DNA of 63,915 nt from Candidatus Aminicenantota bacterium (GTDB lineage: Bacteria > Acidobacteriota > Aminicenantia > JAMOAD01): assembly GCA_027067555.1 (NCBI GenBank), contig JAMOVU010000009.1:1-63915 (forward strand), read 5' to 3'. Below, piece after piece: positions 27,236-40,635 of this stretch; positions within the stretch are counted from its first letter, which is position 1, and each line of letters opens with the position of its first letter. Made by a program: the position numbers and the translations under genes. The notes below the pieces were generated by a model, which had not been told where the DNA came from, searched no databases, and worked only from the letters and a program-made list of their open reading frames with translations.

Positions 27236-27846
27236 TTGAGATAGAGGCAAAGAATATAGACCTTGCAATAAAAAAGGCGGAAAAGGAGTTGGGCTTGAGC
27301 AGAAAATTCATAAAGTATGAGATTGATACGGAAAAAAGTTCTCTTTTTTCTGCTAAAGAGAAGAAAATAGTGATAAGAGCTTTTCCGAATGAAGAGTATT
27401 ACAATAAGGATCTTTCCCCTTTTCTTGAAGAATTTAAGAAAAGGACGAGATTTAATGTTAATTTTAAATTTGAGAAAAAAGAAGATAATTTAATAGATGT
27501 GATAATAACCGGAAAAGATGTAAGATGGTTTGAAAAAAATGATGGAGAATTATTAATAGCTTTTCAATACCTTTTAAATAAAGTTATAGGGGAGAGAATC
27601 GGTATAGTTATAAGAATAGAAACAGAAAACAATTTCAGAAAGAGAAAAGAAATCAGAATAAATCGTTTACTTGAGAAAGCGGAAAAGGAACTTGATGGAA
27701 AGGAAGAATTTATAACAAACAGATTAAATCCTTATGATAGAAAATACCTTCACATAAAAGCTTCTGAAAAGGGGTTTACAACAGAAAGTATTGGGGAAGG
27801 ATATTATAAAAAGGTCAAAATAAAAAGAGATGTTTCCGCAGGATGA
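27232..27846 (+). CDS. khpB: KhpB/Jag family RNA-binding protein
   Basis: Jag/KhpB proteins bind RNA and affect envelope growth. The 204-residue protein has an N-terminal Jag-like domain (1-50), a KH-like middle with DGELLIAFQYLLNKVI, and a C-terminal R3H domain with NPYDRKYLH and a TTESIGEG ending. The KH GxxG loop looks degenerate (FEKNDG), so RNA binding may rely on R3H. Order yidC-jag-mnmE is standard. It overlaps mnmE by 17 bases. Confidence 0.87.
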   Translation: MIEIEAKNIDLAIKKAEKELGLSRKFIKYEIDTEKSSLFSAKEKKIVIRAFPNEEYYNKDLSPFLEEFKKRTRFNVNFKFEKKEDNLIDVIITGKDVRWFEKNDGELLIAFQYLLNKVIGERIGIVIRIETENNFRKRKEIRINRLLEKAEKELDGKEEFITNRLNPYDRKYLHIKASEKGFTTESIGEGYYKKVKIKRDVSAG

Positions 27847-29191
27847 AGATACAATCATTGCGCTTTCAACCCCCCCCGGAAGTTCTGCAATAGCAGTTAT
27901 TAGAATTTCGGGAGATAAGGCCCTTTCCTCTGTAAAGGAAATTTTTAAGGGAAAAATATATCCGAAAAAAATAAACCACGGTATGATAGAGATAGAGAAG
28001 AAGATAAAGGATGATGTTCTGCTTCTCTATTTCAAGAAACCACATTCTTACACAGGAGAGGATCTTATAGAAATTCACACTCATGGAAATATGTTAATTG
28101 TTGAAAGCATAATCCATCAGCTTAATAAAAAAGGTGTAAGGACAGCTCTTCCAGGAGAATTTACTAAAAGAGCTTTTTTTAATGGGAAATTGGATTTAAT
28201 ACAAGCAGAGGCACTGGAGAAACTTATAAATAGTTCCACCTATGAAGGGTTAAGGCTTTCCTTTTCAAACCTTGAAGGCAAACTTTCAAAAAAGGTGAAA
28301 GAACTAAGAAATTCAATAATAGAGATTCTCTCTCAATTAGAGGCAAACATAGATTTCCCTGATTATGAAGTGGATGTTGATTGGTCTCTTTTTGACAGAA
28401 CTCTTTCAATGATTTCCTCTTGGACTGAGAAAATTTTAAGTTCAAGCAAATTTTCAGATACAATTTTCAGAGGGCAAAATATAATTGTTGCAGGAAAGGC
28501 AAATGTTGGAAAATCTTCTTTGTTAAATGCAATTATTCAAGAAGAGAGAGCTCTTGTAAGTGAATATCCGGGAACAACGAGAGATTTTTTAAGAGAAAGA
28601 ATAGTTTACAAGGAAAAAGCTTTTAATATAATAGATATTGCAGGTATAGAAGAGAACGAAAAGCGGGAGATTGAGGAAAAGGGGATAAAGAGAGCCTTAA
28701 AAATAGTGAAAGAAAATGAAAATATATTATTTTTAGTGGATGCTTCACAAGAACCCGATGAAAAGGATTTTAATGTCTTTGAAAAGATAAAGGGAAAGAG
28801 GATAATTCTTGTTTTAAATAAGATAGATAAAAAGAGAAAACTAAAAAAGGAAAAGGCAAAAAAATTATTTAAGGGAATTTTGGATATTGTTGAAATTTCT
28901 GCAAAGTATGAGAAAAACATAGAAAAATTACTTGATAAGGTGCTATACTATTTTGGTGAAAACAAAAGGGAAGATGAGGAAATTGCTTTCACGCAAAGAC
29001 AGAAAGAGCTTTTATTGGAATTAAAGGAAGAGGCAGGGAAAGTAAAAGAAAAAAGAGAAAATGGCTTTGGAGAGGAGATTTTGGCGGAGCATGTGAGAAA
29101 AATGTTGGAAATTATCGGAAAATTAACTGGAAAAGTTCACACTGAAGATATTCTTGAAAAAATTTTTTCATCCTTTTGTATAGGGAAATGA
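27830..29191 (+). CDS. mnmE: tRNA uridine-5-carboxymethylaminomethyl modification GTPase MnmE
   Basis: MnmE with MnmG modifies U34 of certain tRNAs. The 453-residue protein has an N-terminal tetrahydrofolate-binding domain (1-115) with [15 protein letters not shown], helical parts, a G domain with [22 protein letters not shown] and NKID, and the C-terminal CIGK motif carrying the active Cys. Length is normal. mnmG follows with an overlap. Confidence 0.96.
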   Translation: MFPQDEDTIIALSTPPGSSAIAVIRISGDKALSSVKEIFKGKIYPKKINHGMIEIEKKIKDDVLLLYFKKPHSYTGEDLIEIHTHGNMLIVESIIHQLNKKGVRTALPGEFTKRAFFNGKLDLIQAEALEKLINSSTYEGLRLSFSNLEGKLSKKVKELRNSIIEILSQLEANIDFPDYEVDVDWSLFDRTLSMISSWTEKILSSSKFSDTIFRGQNIIVAGKANVGKSSLLNAIIQEERALVSEYPGTTRDFLRERIVYKEKAFNIIDIAGIEENEKREIEEKGIKRALKIVKENENILFLVDASQEPDEKDFNVFEKIKGKRIILVLNKIDKKRKLKKEKAKKLFKGILDIVEISAKYEKNIEKLLDKVLYYFGENKREDEEIAFTQRQKELLLELKEEAGKVKEKRENGFGEEILAEHVRKMLEIIGKLTGKVHTEDILEKIFSSFCIGK

Positions 29192-31005
29192 TAATAAAAG
29201 AAGCTGATGTTGTTGTTGTTGGAGCCGGTCATGCAGGTATAGAGGCTGCCTATGCTTCTCAGAAAATAGGTGCACACACTATTTTGGTAACAATGAACCT
29301 AGAAACTATAGGGCAGATGTCCTGTAATCCTGCAATAGGAGGGCAGGCAAAGGGGCAGGTTGTTAAAGAAATTGATGCAATGGGCGGAGTGATGGGTTTT
29401 ATGGCAGACAGAGCGGGGATTCATTTTAAAATTTTAAATAGAAGCAAAGGGGTTGCAGTAAGAGCTCCGAGAGCACAACAGGATAAAGGACTTTACAGAG
29501 AGTTAATGAAAAACTTTCTCGAAAAGCAGAAAAATCTTGAAATTTATCAGGGAATAGTTACAGGAGTGGAGATAAAAGAGGGTAAGGTTTTTGGTGTAAG
29601 ATTGAAAGATGATTCAATTATAAAGGCAAAGGCAGTTGTTTTGACAACAGGGACTTTTTTGAATGGTTTGATACACATTGGTATGAGCTCTTACCCTTCG
29701 GGAAGAGCGAATGAGCCGGCTTCTATTGAGCTTTCCAAAAATTTAAAAGCATTGGGTTTTGAAATGATAAGGCTTAAAACAGGAACTCCAATGAGATTGA
29801 AGAAAGATACTATAGATTGGAGTAAGTTCGAGGAGCAGCCTGGAGATAAAAAACCAAGACCATTTTCATGGAGAACAGAAAAAGTTAAAAATAAGATAAT
29901 TTGTTATATTGGTAGGACAAATAAAAAGGTTCATGAGATAATAGAAAGGAATCTCACACTTGCACCCCTTTATGCGGGAAAAATTGAAGGAATTGGAATA
30001 AGGTATTGTCCTTCTATTGAAGATAAAATAGTGAAGTTTAAAGATAAGGACAGTCATGTGTTTTATCTTGAACCTGAAGGTCTTAATACAGAGGAAATAT
30101 ATGTAAACGGACTTTCCACTTCTTTGCCTGTTGAAGTTCAAAGGCAGATGTTGGATGCAATCCCGGGTCTTGAAAACTCTGAGATAATGAGGCCTGCCTA
30201 TGCCATAGAATACGATGCAATAAGACCCCATCAGATAAAGGAAACACTTGAGACAAGGAAAATAGAGGGGCTTTATACAGCCGGTCAGATAAACGGCACT
30301 TCAGGTTATGAAGAGGCTGCAGGACAGGGTTTGGTTGCAGGTCTAAATGCAGCTTTGAAGATTATGAAAAAAAAGCCTTTTATATTAACAAGAAGAGAAT
30401 CTTTAATTGGGGTTATGATAGATGATTTAATCAAAAGATCCATTGATGAGCCATACAGACTTTTTACATCAAGAGCAGAATACAGGCTTCTTTTAAGAGC
30501 TGATAATGCCAAACAGAGGCTTAGCGAGAAGGCTTTTTCAGTGGGGATGTTAAATGAAGAGGAGATAAAAGAAATAAGAGAGAGAATAAAAAAGGCTGAA
30601 AAGCTTGTCTTTCTGATGAATGAAAAAAAATTTAAATACAAGGGAAGGAGAATAACTTATTCAAAATATGTAAAAATGCCAAAATCTTCTTTTAGTCGGG
30701 TGGTAAAGGATTTTAAAGAATTTTTTAAAATATTAAAGGAAGATGAAAAAGATTATATTGAGGCTGAAACAAAATACGAAGGTTATATAAAAAAGATGTT
30801 AAATGAAATAGAAAGGGTTGAAAGGGAGGAAAAAACAAGAATTCCAAAGAATTTTGATATTAATAGAATTAATGGAATATCAATTGAGATAAGAGAGAAA
30901 TTTACAAAGTACAAGCCTAAAACAATCGGGGATTTGAAAAAGATTCCGGGAATAACCCCGGCAGCAATATCTTTAATTCTTTTGCACATAAAGAGGAAAA
31001 AATGA
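29188..31005 (+). CDS. mnmG: tRNA uridine-5-carboxymethylaminomethyl modification enzyme MnmG
   Basis: The FAD-dependent partner of MnmE. The 605-residue protein starts with the FAD fold [14 protein letters not shown], then [24 protein letters not shown], and has a middle [16 protein letters not shown] motif and a helical C-terminus. I chose the ATG that overlaps the mnmE stop (ATGA); a TTG four codons upstream is also open. rsmG overlaps by four bases. Confidence 0.96.
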   Translation: MIIKEADVVVVGAGHAGIEAAYASQKIGAHTILVTMNLETIGQMSCNPAIGGQAKGQVVKEIDAMGGVMGFMADRAGIHFKILNRSKGVAVRAPRAQQDKGLYRELMKNFLEKQKNLEIYQGIVTGVEIKEGKVFGVRLKDDSIIKAKAVVLTTGTFLNGLIHIGMSSYPSGRANEPASIELSKNLKALGFEMIRLKTGTPMRLKKDTIDWSKFEEQPGDKKPRPFSWRTEKVKNKIICYIGRTNKKVHEIIERNLTLAPLYAGKIEGIGIRYCPSIEDKIVKFKDKDSHVFYLEPEGLNTEEIYVNGLSTSLPVEVQRQMLDAIPGLENSEIMRPAYAIEYDAIRPHQIKETLETRKIEGLYTAGQINGTSGYEEAAGQGLVAGLNAALKIMKKKPFILTRRESLIGVMIDDLIKRSIDEPYRLFTSRAEYRLLLRADNAKQRLSEKAFSVGMLNEEEIKEIRERIKKAEKLVFLMNEKKFKYKGRRITYSKYVKMPKSSFSRVVKDFKEFFKILKEDEKDYIEAETKYEGYIKKMLNEIERVEREEKTRIPKNFDINRINGISIEIREKFTKYKPKTIGDLKKIPGITPAAISLILLHIKRKK

Positions 31006-31604
31006 AAGAGAGAATTTTTGAAATAGTGGAAGACAGAGAAAAGGGAGAAAAGCTCTTTCTTTATTATAATGAAATAAGGAATTGGTCCGAGAAGATAAAC
31101 CTTATTTCAAGAAAAGATATTGAAGGAAATTTTTTAAATCTTTTAAAAACATCCATTTTTCTTTATAAAAAATTTTCTGAATTTAATTCTTTTGTGGACA
31201 TAGGGGCAGGAGCGGGTTTCCCTTCCGTTCCCGGGAAAATTCTTTATCCTGAAAAAACATTTGTTTTAATAGAGCCTGGGAAAAGATACTCTTTTTTAAA
31301 GCATTTAATAAAAACCCTATCTTTAAAAAATATAGAGGTTGAGAAAAAAAGTTTCATGGAATATTTCTCAAAAAAAAGGCAGAAAAGCTTTGATTTAGGG
31401 GTTTCCTGGGGAGTGAAGGACAAAGTTTCTATGTTGAAGACAGGGAGAAATTTTGTTAAGATAGGATATGTTTTTATTACAGGTCCCAAGGAGATTGAGA
31501 AGATGAAAAAATTAAAAAGGTTATATGATGTTAAAGCTGAAAAGATAGAGGGTAAAAGCAAGCTATTTATTGCTTTTGCAAAAAAAGTTCCACGTGGAAC
31601 ATAA
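31002..31604 (+). CDS. rsmG: 16S rRNA (guanine527-N7)-methyltransferase
   Basis: RsmG methylates G527 of 16S rRNA. The 200-residue protein has the N-terminal [12 protein letters not shown] pattern and the S-adenosylmethionine loop [15 protein letters not shown]. Its last codons (VPRGT, stop) also form a parS palindrome, so this sequence does two jobs. parA starts just after its stop. Confidence 0.94.
   Translation: MKERIFEIVEDREKGEKLFLYYNEIRNWSEKINLISRKDIEGNFLNLLKTSIFLYKKFSEFNSFVDIGAGAGFPSVPGKILYPEKTFVLIEPGKRYSFLKHLIKTLSLKNIEVEKKSFMEYFSKKRQKSFDLGVSWGVKDKVSMLKTGRNFVKIGYVFITGPKEIEKMKKLKRLYDVKAEKIEGKSKLFIAFAKKVPRGT
31587..31600. promoter_or_regulatory. parS centromere site
   Basis: GTTCCACGTGGAAC is a perfect 14-bp palindrome with the CACGTG core of bacterial parS; the flanks are A and A, giving half of the TGTT...AACA consensus. 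It lies in the last codons of rsmG, six bases before parA. ParB should bind and spread from here. Confidence 0.85.
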
Positions 31605-31605
31605 A

Positions 31606-32361
31606 ATGGGAAGAGTAATAGTAGTTGCCAACCAAAAGGGAGGGGTTGGTAAAACAACCACTGTTGTTAATTTAGGAGCTGCTCTTTCACTTGCAGAAAA
31701 AAAAGTTTTAGTAATAGATATGGATCCTCAGAAAAACAGTACATCCGGAATAGGAGCAAAGGTTGATGGTTCTACCTCGGTTTATAATGTTTTAATGGAG
31801 GTTTCCTCTGTAGCTGATAACATAATTGAAACAGAGCTTCCATTTTTAAAGCTCTTGCCATCAACAGATGAGATGCAGGGTTTTGAAGTGGAGGTTCTTG
31901 AAAAAGAAAACAGAGCTTTTCTTTTAAAAAAGGCTGTCGATAAAATAAAAGATGAATATGATTTTATTTTAATCGATACTCCTCCATCTTTAAGTTTTAT
32001 AACAGTTAATTCCCTTGTAGCCGCCGAAGAGGTTTTAATTCCTTTGCAGGCGGAATATTATGCGCTTGAAGGACTTTCCCAGCTTCTTAAAACTATAAAT
32101 GAGGTCCAGCAGGCATATAATCCTGAACTTGAGATTTTGGGGGTTGTTATTACTATGTTTGATGAGAGAACAAACCTTTCAAAGCAGGTGGAGGATGATG
32201 CAAGAGCTTTTTTCGGAGAAAAGGTTTTTCAAACAAGAATTCCAAGAAATGTAAGATTGTCAGAGGCTCCCAGTTTTGGAAAACCAATATTTTTGTATGA
32301 TGTTAAATCAAGGGGAGCTATTTCATATTTAAATTTAGCGAAGGAGATTATAAGTGGTTAA
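31606..32361 (+). CDS. parA: Chromosome partitioning ATPase ParA
   Basis: ParA drives ParB-parS complexes apart on the nucleoid. The 251-residue protein starts with the deviant Walker A NQKGGVGKTT, then VLVIDMDPQKN and the switch region LIDTPPSL. An open frame runs 12 codons upstream, but it would lie inside rsmG and the parS site, and the chosen start fits the family. parB overlaps by eight bases. Confidence 0.94.
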   Translation: MGRVIVVANQKGGVGKTTTVVNLGAALSLAEKKVLVIDMDPQKNSTSGIGAKVDGSTSVYNVLMEVSSVADNIIETELPFLKLLPSTDEMQGFEVEVLEKENRAFLLKKAVDKIKDEYDFILIDTPPSLSFITVNSLVAAEEVLIPLQAEYYALEGLSQLLKTINEVQQAYNPELEILGVVITMFDERTNLSKQVEDDARAFFGEKVFQTRIPRNVRLSEAPSFGKPIFLYDVKSRGAISYLNLAKEIISG

Positions 32362-33190
32362 AAAGAAAGCATTGGGCAAGGGTTTAAAAGCATTGATTGA
32401 TGATGATTTTTTGATGAAAAAGGAGAGGTATGCACTTATTGATATAGATAGAATTAAGGAAAATCCTCTTCAGCCGAGAAAAAAGTTTGATGAAGAAAAA
32501 ATAAAGGAGTTGGCTTCTTCAATAAAGGAAAGAGGTGTTTTGCAGCCTATAGTTGTTGTTAAAAGTAATGATGATTTTCTTCTTGTTGTTGGCGAAAGAA
32601 GATTAAGGGCCTCTAAACTTGCGGGCTTAAAAAAGATCCCGGCAATTATAAGGGAATTTGAGGAAAAAGATCTTTTAATAAATGCTGTGCTTGAAAACCT
32701 TCAGAGGGAAAATTTGAATCCGGTGGAGATTTCCGATGCTCTCTTTGAAATGAATAAAAAAATGAATATGACGCAGGAAGAAATAGGTAAACTTCTCGGA
32801 ATAGACAGGGCAACGGTTTCAAATTTTATTAGACTCCAGAACCTTGCCAAAGAAGCGAAAGAGGCTTTAATTGCTGGAAAGATTACATTAGGACATGCAA
32901 AAGTTTTGCTTCAACTTGAAAATAAAGATAAAGAACCCTCTATCGTTAAAGAGATAATAAGCAGGAAATTAAGTGTTCGAGAGCTTGAAAAATTGATAAA
33001 GGGTGAAAAGAAGCGAAAGAAGGGTGAAAAAGAAGAGGATCTCTATTTTAAAGCTCTTGAAGATGAATTAAAAACCTATGTTGGAACAGGGGTAAAAATT
33101 AAAAAGAAGAGAAAAGGTGGGGAAATTGTTTTTATTTTTAAAAATGATGATGATTTAATTTCTTTTATAAATAAACTTAAGGAGAAGTGA
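32354..33190 (+). CDS. parB: Chromosome partitioning protein ParB
   Basis: ParB is a CTP-dependent clamp that loads at parS. The 278-residue protein has a basic N-terminus (KKKALGKGLKALI, ParA contact), the CTP-binding GERRLRASKLAGL motif, a helix-turn-helix (TQEEIGKLLGIDRATVSNF) and a C-terminal dimer domain. The start is GTG. It lies right after parA and parS. Confidence 0.95.
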   Translation: MVKKKALGKGLKALIDDDFLMKKERYALIDIDRIKENPLQPRKKFDEEKIKELASSIKERGVLQPIVVVKSNDDFLLVVGERRLRASKLAGLKKIPAIIREFEEKDLLINAVLENLQRENLNPVEISDALFEMNKKMNMTQEEIGKLLGIDRATVSNFIRLQNLAKEAKEALIAGKITLGHAKVLLQLENKDKEPSIVKEIISRKLSVRELEKLIKGEKKRKKGEKEEDLYFKALEDELKTYVGTGVKIKKKRKGGEIVFIFKNDDDLISFINKLKEK

Positions 33191-33191
33191 A

Positions 33192-33601
33192 ATGCCAAAA
33201 AACATTGGGAGTGAAAGATTATCAGGATTTCTTGACAAGGATACCTCTTTTGTAGGGGAAATCAAGTTTAACAATACCTTAAGAATTGATGGGAATTTTG
33301 AAGGCAAAATAATGTCCTCTTCAACTCTTCTTATCGGAGAAACGGGGAGGGTGAAAGCAGATATTGAAGTTGGTGTGATTTCCATTAATGGTTATGTTGA
33401 AGGAAAGATAAAAGCTAAAACAAAAGTTGAAATTTTTAGCAAAGGTAAAGTTTCAGGAACAATTATAACTCCCAAATTGATGATAGAAGAAGGTGCATAT
33501 TTTCAGGGTGAGTGTAAAATGGAAGAAGGAAAAAAACCAGAGCTCAAACCCTCTGTTCCTCCTTTGGAGAGTAAAGGGGAAGAGGAGAATAAAAAGAATA
33601 A

Positions 33602-33605
<4 letters not shown>
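33192..33605 (+). CDS. Bactofilin
   Basis: Bactofilins polymerise without nucleotides and scaffold envelope or chromosome machines. The 137-residue protein has a short N-tail, then a right-handed beta-helix core with repeated G-x-[IV] turns (LRIDGNFEGKI, GYVEGKIKAKTKVE, GKVSGTI), and a Pro/Glu/Lys-rich C-tail. It sits one base after parB and overlaps kdsB by four. In Myxococcus, bactofilins help ParABS, so the position is suggestive. Confidence 0.9.
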
Positions 33606-36732
<3,127 letters not shown>

Positions 36733-36736
<4 letters not shown>

Positions 36737-37686
36737 GGGAAATAGGTAAAAAAGTCCTTGAGATAGAAGGAAAAGCTCTTTTAAAACTTTCGGAGATTTT
36801 GGATGATTCTTTTGACAAAGCTGTCGAAATAATTTATAAAGCAAAAGGAAGGATAATTCTTACCGGTATAGGAAAAAGCGGGCTTATTGCCCAGAAAATA
36901 GCGGCAACTCTTACCTCAACCGGAACCCCCGCAATTTTTCTTCACGCGGCAGAGGCTGTTCACGGGGAATTGGGTTCGATCTTGCCTGATGATATTGTTA
37001 TAGCCTTATCATATTCAGGGGAAACAGCTGAAATCAAAAACCTTTTGGAATTTATTAAGAGGAATGGGAATGTTTTAATTTCCTTAACAGGAAGCAAAGA
37101 CTCAACACTTGCAAGGTATTCTGATATTGTTATTCCAATTACAATTGAAAAGGAAGCTTGCCCCATAGGTCTTGTTCCGACAACCTCGACTACAGCCACT
37201 CTTGCCATGGGAGATGCCATTGCGGTGGCTTTAATGGAAAAAAGAGGTTTTACGAGGGATGATTTTGCTTATTTTCATCCTGGTGGAAAAATAGGAAAAA
37301 AAATTGTAAAGGTAAAACATCTGATGCACAGAGGAGAGGATTTACCTCTTGTTGAAGAGAAAATGAAAATGCTTGATGTTGTAAAAATTGTAAGTGAAAA
37401 AAGACTCGGTGTTGCAATTGTAGTAAAAGAGAATAATGTTTTATCAGGGATAATCACGGATGGTGATATAAGGAGAGCTCTTGTAAAGTACGGAAGCATT
37501 GAGGACAAGAAAGCTGCTGACTGTATGCATCCTGATCCTCTCACAATTTCGCCTGAAGAGATAAGTGTTAAAGCTTTAAATATTATGGAGAAAAAGAAGA
37601 TAACATCATTGATTGTTGTAGATAAAGATAAAAAAGTCATGGGTCTTATTCACCTTCACGACCTCTGGCGGACGCAGATGTTTTAG
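36733..37686 (+). CDS. kdsD: Arabinose-5-phosphate isomerase (KpsF/KdsD)
   Basis: Converts ribulose 5-phosphate to arabinose 5-phosphate for KdsA. The 317-residue protein has a SIS domain (about 35-180) with GIGKSGLIAQKIAATLTSTG and HAAEAVHGELG, then two CBS domains (about 200-317). It follows kdsA in the array. kdsC (Kdo 8-phosphate phosphatase) is not present. Confidence 0.94.
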
Positions 37687-37687
37687 G

Positions 37688-38653
37688 ATGAAGAAGGAAC
37701 TTATTGATAAATTTGGAAGAAGGGTTACCTATTTAAGACTTTCGATTACTGATAGATGTAATTTCAGATGCTTTTATTGTAAACCTATCAAGGATTTTAA
37801 GTATATTCCCCACGAGCAGATATTAAGATATGAAGATTTACTCTTTATGGCAAGAGTTTTAAGAGAATATGGAATTGAGAAAATAAGACTTACCGGCGGA
37901 GAGCCTTTTATTAGAAAAGGCTTTCTTTCTTTTTTGGAAAAATTAAGAGAAATTTTTGAAAATATTTACATAACAACAAATGGTTATTTTTTAAAAGAAA
38001 GTGCAAAGGAGCTTAAAAGAATAGGAGTGAAAGGGCTTAACATTAGCCTTGATACGCTTGATAGAAATCTCTTTGAAAGAATTACAAAAGTTGATGCTCT
38101 TGATAAAGTTTTGGAGGGGATAGAAGAATCCGTAAATGCAGGCCTGAATGTTAAACTTAACTCTGTTTTAATGAAGTCAAATATTGAGGGTATAATTCCT
38201 TTGATTGAGTATGGAGCTAAAAAGAATATTCCTGTGAGATTTATTGAGCTTATGCCGATAAGTTCTGAAGTCAGAAAGGAGTTTTTATCTGAGGACAGTG
38301 CTAAGGCTCACATAAGAAAAAGATATGGATTTATTCCTGTAAAGGAAAAATTCGGAGTTGGCCCTTCAAAATATTATAAAATAGAGGAGATTAATGCTAT
38401 TGTTGGCTTTATATCTGCCCTTACCCATAATTTTTGTGAAACCTGCGATAAGATAAGAATAACATCGGACGGAAAACTTAGAGTTTGCCTTGCACTTGAT
38501 GATGAAGTTTCCGTAAAAGAGGCTATTTTGAAAAGAGATGAAAATGCTCTTATTTTTGTTGTAAAAAAAGCCCTTGAGAAAAAGCCTCTCTCACACAATA
38601 TGTCTCTTGAAAGCATAATTTCAGGTAAAAATATGTATCAGATAGGAGGATAA
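37688..38653 (+). CDS. moaA: GTP 3',8-cyclase MoaA
   Basis: Radical-SAM enzyme for the first step of molybdenum cofactor synthesis. The 321-residue protein has CNFRCFYC (C24, C28, C31) for the SAM cluster, a C-terminal cluster with CETCDKIRIT and a further Cys in RVCLA, and ends in the catalytically needed Gly-Gly. It starts one base after the kdsD stop; moaC follows immediately. Confidence 0.94.
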   Translation: MKKELIDKFGRRVTYLRLSITDRCNFRCFYCKPIKDFKYIPHEQILRYEDLLFMARVLREYGIEKIRLTGGEPFIRKGFLSFLEKLREIFENIYITTNGYFLKESAKELKRIGVKGLNISLDTLDRNLFERITKVDALDKVLEGIEESVNAGLNVKLNSVLMKSNIEGIIPLIEYGAKKNIPVRFIELMPISSEVRKEFLSEDSAKAHIRKRYGFIPVKEKFGVGPSKYYKIEEINAIVGFISALTHNFCETCDKIRITSDGKLRVCLALDDEVSVKEAILKRDENALIFVVKKALEKKPLSHNMSLESIISGKNMYQIGG

Positions 38654-39196
38654 ATGTCTTTAACTCATATTGATAAAAAGGGAAATGTGAATATGGTTGA
38701 TGTGGGAGATAAGGAAATTAGCGAGAGGGTAGCAATAGCCTATGGTAGGATAAAGCTTTCAGAGAAAGTTATTTCTCTGATAAAAGAAGATGGGTTAAAA
38801 AAGGGAAATGTTCTTGAGATTGCAAAGGTTGGAGGAATTTTCGGGGCAAAAAACACTTCCAATATAATCCCTTTGACACATCCTATTCCGATAGAAAAAA
38901 TAGCAATAGAATTTTTTGTAGAAGAAAATTTGATTCATTGTTTTTCTTTTGCAAAAACACATTATAAAACCGGGATTGAGATGGAAGCCATTTTTTCTGT
39001 TTTATCTGCTCTTTCAACTGTTTATGATATGGTGAAAGCTGAGGAAAGAGGTGCTATTATTGAAAGCGTAACTCTTCTTTATAAAAGCGGAGGAAAGAGT
39101 GGAACTTTTCTCAACAATTCCAATCTTGATTTTGAGATAAAAAAGGGAGAAAATAATAGCTTTATTTTTAAAGGAAAAACAATTTTTATTTTTTAA
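38654..39196 (+). CDS. moaC: Cyclic pyranopterin monophosphate synthase MoaC
   Basis: MoaC turns the MoaA product into cyclic pyranopterin monophosphate. The 180-residue protein has THIDKKGNVNMVDVGDKE, the PLTHPIPI motif (usually PLCHP), and KTGIEMEAIFSVLSAL, all family marks. The start codon abuts the moaA stop; GGAGG lies inside moaA. The tail of about 30 residues is longer than usual. Confidence 0.92.
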   Translation: MSLTHIDKKGNVNMVDVGDKEISERVAIAYGRIKLSEKVISLIKEDGLKKGNVLEIAKVGGIFGAKNTSNIIPLTHPIPIEKIAIEFFVEENLIHCFSFAKTHYKTGIEMEAIFSVLSALSTVYDMVKAEERGAIIESVTLLYKSGGKSGTFLNNSNLDFEIKKGENNSFIFKGKTIFIF

Positions 39197-39205
39197 GGAG
39201 AAAAG

Positions 39206-40624
39206 ATGACACATGTTAGATTATACTCTTACGGAGCTGTTCAGGAAGTAACAGGTTCAAAACACATACTTGAAGTGGATGGGAAAAAGATTCTTGTTGA
39301 TTGTGGTATGTTTCAGGGAAGAAGAGAGGAAACTTACAATAAAAACAAAAATCTGCCGTTTGACCCCAAAGAAATAGAGGTTGCTTTTTTAACCCACGGT
39401 CACTTTGATCATACCGGAAATTTTCCATCTCTTATAAAGGGTGGCTATGAAGGTGTTATTTACTCAACTCCTGCTACCTATGATCTTGCATCCTTGGTGC
39501 TTTATGATAGTGCTCATATACAGAAAAGAGATGCAGAGTTTATTAAAAAATTAATTAGAAAAGGAAGAAAAGATTTAAAAGTATATGGTCCTATTTATGA
39601 TGAGGAAGATGTTACAGAAACTCTCTCTCATTTTGTAACATATCCTTATAACAGGAGATTTAAGGTTTTTGATAAGGTGGAAGCAGAATTTTATGATGCG
39701 GGACATATTCTTGGCTCATCAATGATTCTCTTTAATATAGAGCTCGATCATTACAAAACCTTAAAAGTTGGTTTTTCAGGTGATCTCGGAAGAAAGGGGC
39801 TCCCCTTTTTAAGGAATCCTCAAAAACTCCCTGATCTTGATTATTTTGTACTTGAAAGCACTTATGGAAACAGACTCCACGATGATCTTTCAACAGTAAA
39901 GGAAGAGTTATCTGAAGTTATAAATTCAACATACAAAAAGGGAGGAAAAATTATAATACCTGCCTTTGCGATAGAAAGAACCCAGGAGATTATCTATCAT
40001 ATTCATGAGCTTTTACTTGAGAACAAAATACCCAAACTACCGGTTTACATTGACAGCCCCATGGCTGTTCATGCCACTTCTATTTTTAAAAGTCATCCCG
40101 AGTGTTTTGATAGAGAGACATTTAAGACCTTTTATGATAAAAAGGAAAGCCCCTTTGATTTTGATGGGGTTAATTATATTGTTAATGTTGAAGATAGTAA
40201 AAAGCTTAATTACTTAAAACACCCTGCCATTATTATTTCCGCAAGCGGGATGTGCGAACACGGAAGAATAGTTCATCATTTGAGGAATAATATTGAAAAT
40301 CCTGCTAATACAATTTTAATAGTTGGCTTTATGGCACAGCATACTTTGGGAAGAAGATTGGCAGACAGAGAGCCTGAGGTTAAAATTTTCGGTGAAAAGC
40401 TAAAAGTTAATGCAAGGATAAAAATTATTAATGCTTTCAGTGCTCATGCAGATTACAATGAAATGAAAGAGTATGTTTCCCAATTTGATCTTAGTAAATT
40501 AAAGAGAATTTTCCTTGTTCATGGTGAGCCAGATGCTCAGGAGCATCTTGAAAAAGTTCTTGAAGGTGTAGGTGTAAAGGATGTTAAGAGGGTTTTTTAT
40601 AATGAAAAATATAAATTGGCTTAA
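39206..40624 (+). CDS. Beta-CASP metallo-beta-lactamase RNase-like protein
   Basis: The 472-residue protein resembles CPSF73/RNase J-like nucleases. It has a metallo-beta-lactamase fold with THGHFDHTG (HxHxDH, about 64-72), a beta-CASP insert with GMCEHGRIVHHLRNN, and the C-terminal FSAHADYNEM and VHGEPDAQEHL motifs of the RNA-specificity domain. AAGGAG precedes the ATG. Its target is unknown; a role in RNA processing is inferred from the family. Confidence 0.87.
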   Translation: MTHVRLYSYGAVQEVTGSKHILEVDGKKILVDCGMFQGRREETYNKNKNLPFDPKEIEVAFLTHGHFDHTGNFPSLIKGGYEGVIYSTPATYDLASLVLYDSAHIQKRDAEFIKKLIRKGRKDLKVYGPIYDEEDVTETLSHFVTYPYNRRFKVFDKVEAEFYDAGHILGSSMILFNIELDHYKTLKVGFSGDLGRKGLPFLRNPQKLPDLDYFVLESTYGNRLHDDLSTVKEELSEVINSTYKKGGKIIIPAFAIERTQEIIYHIHELLLENKIPKLPVYIDSPMAVHATSIFKSHPECFDRETFKTFYDKKESPFDFDGVNYIVNVEDSKKLNYLKHPAIIISASGMCEHGRIVHHLRNNIENPANTILIVGFMAQHTLGRRLADREPEVKIFGEKLKVNARIKIINAFSAHADYNEMKEYVSQFDLSKLKRIFLVHGEPDAQEHLEKVLEGVGVKDVKRVFYNEKYKLA

Positions 40625-40635
40625 AGGAGAAAAAA

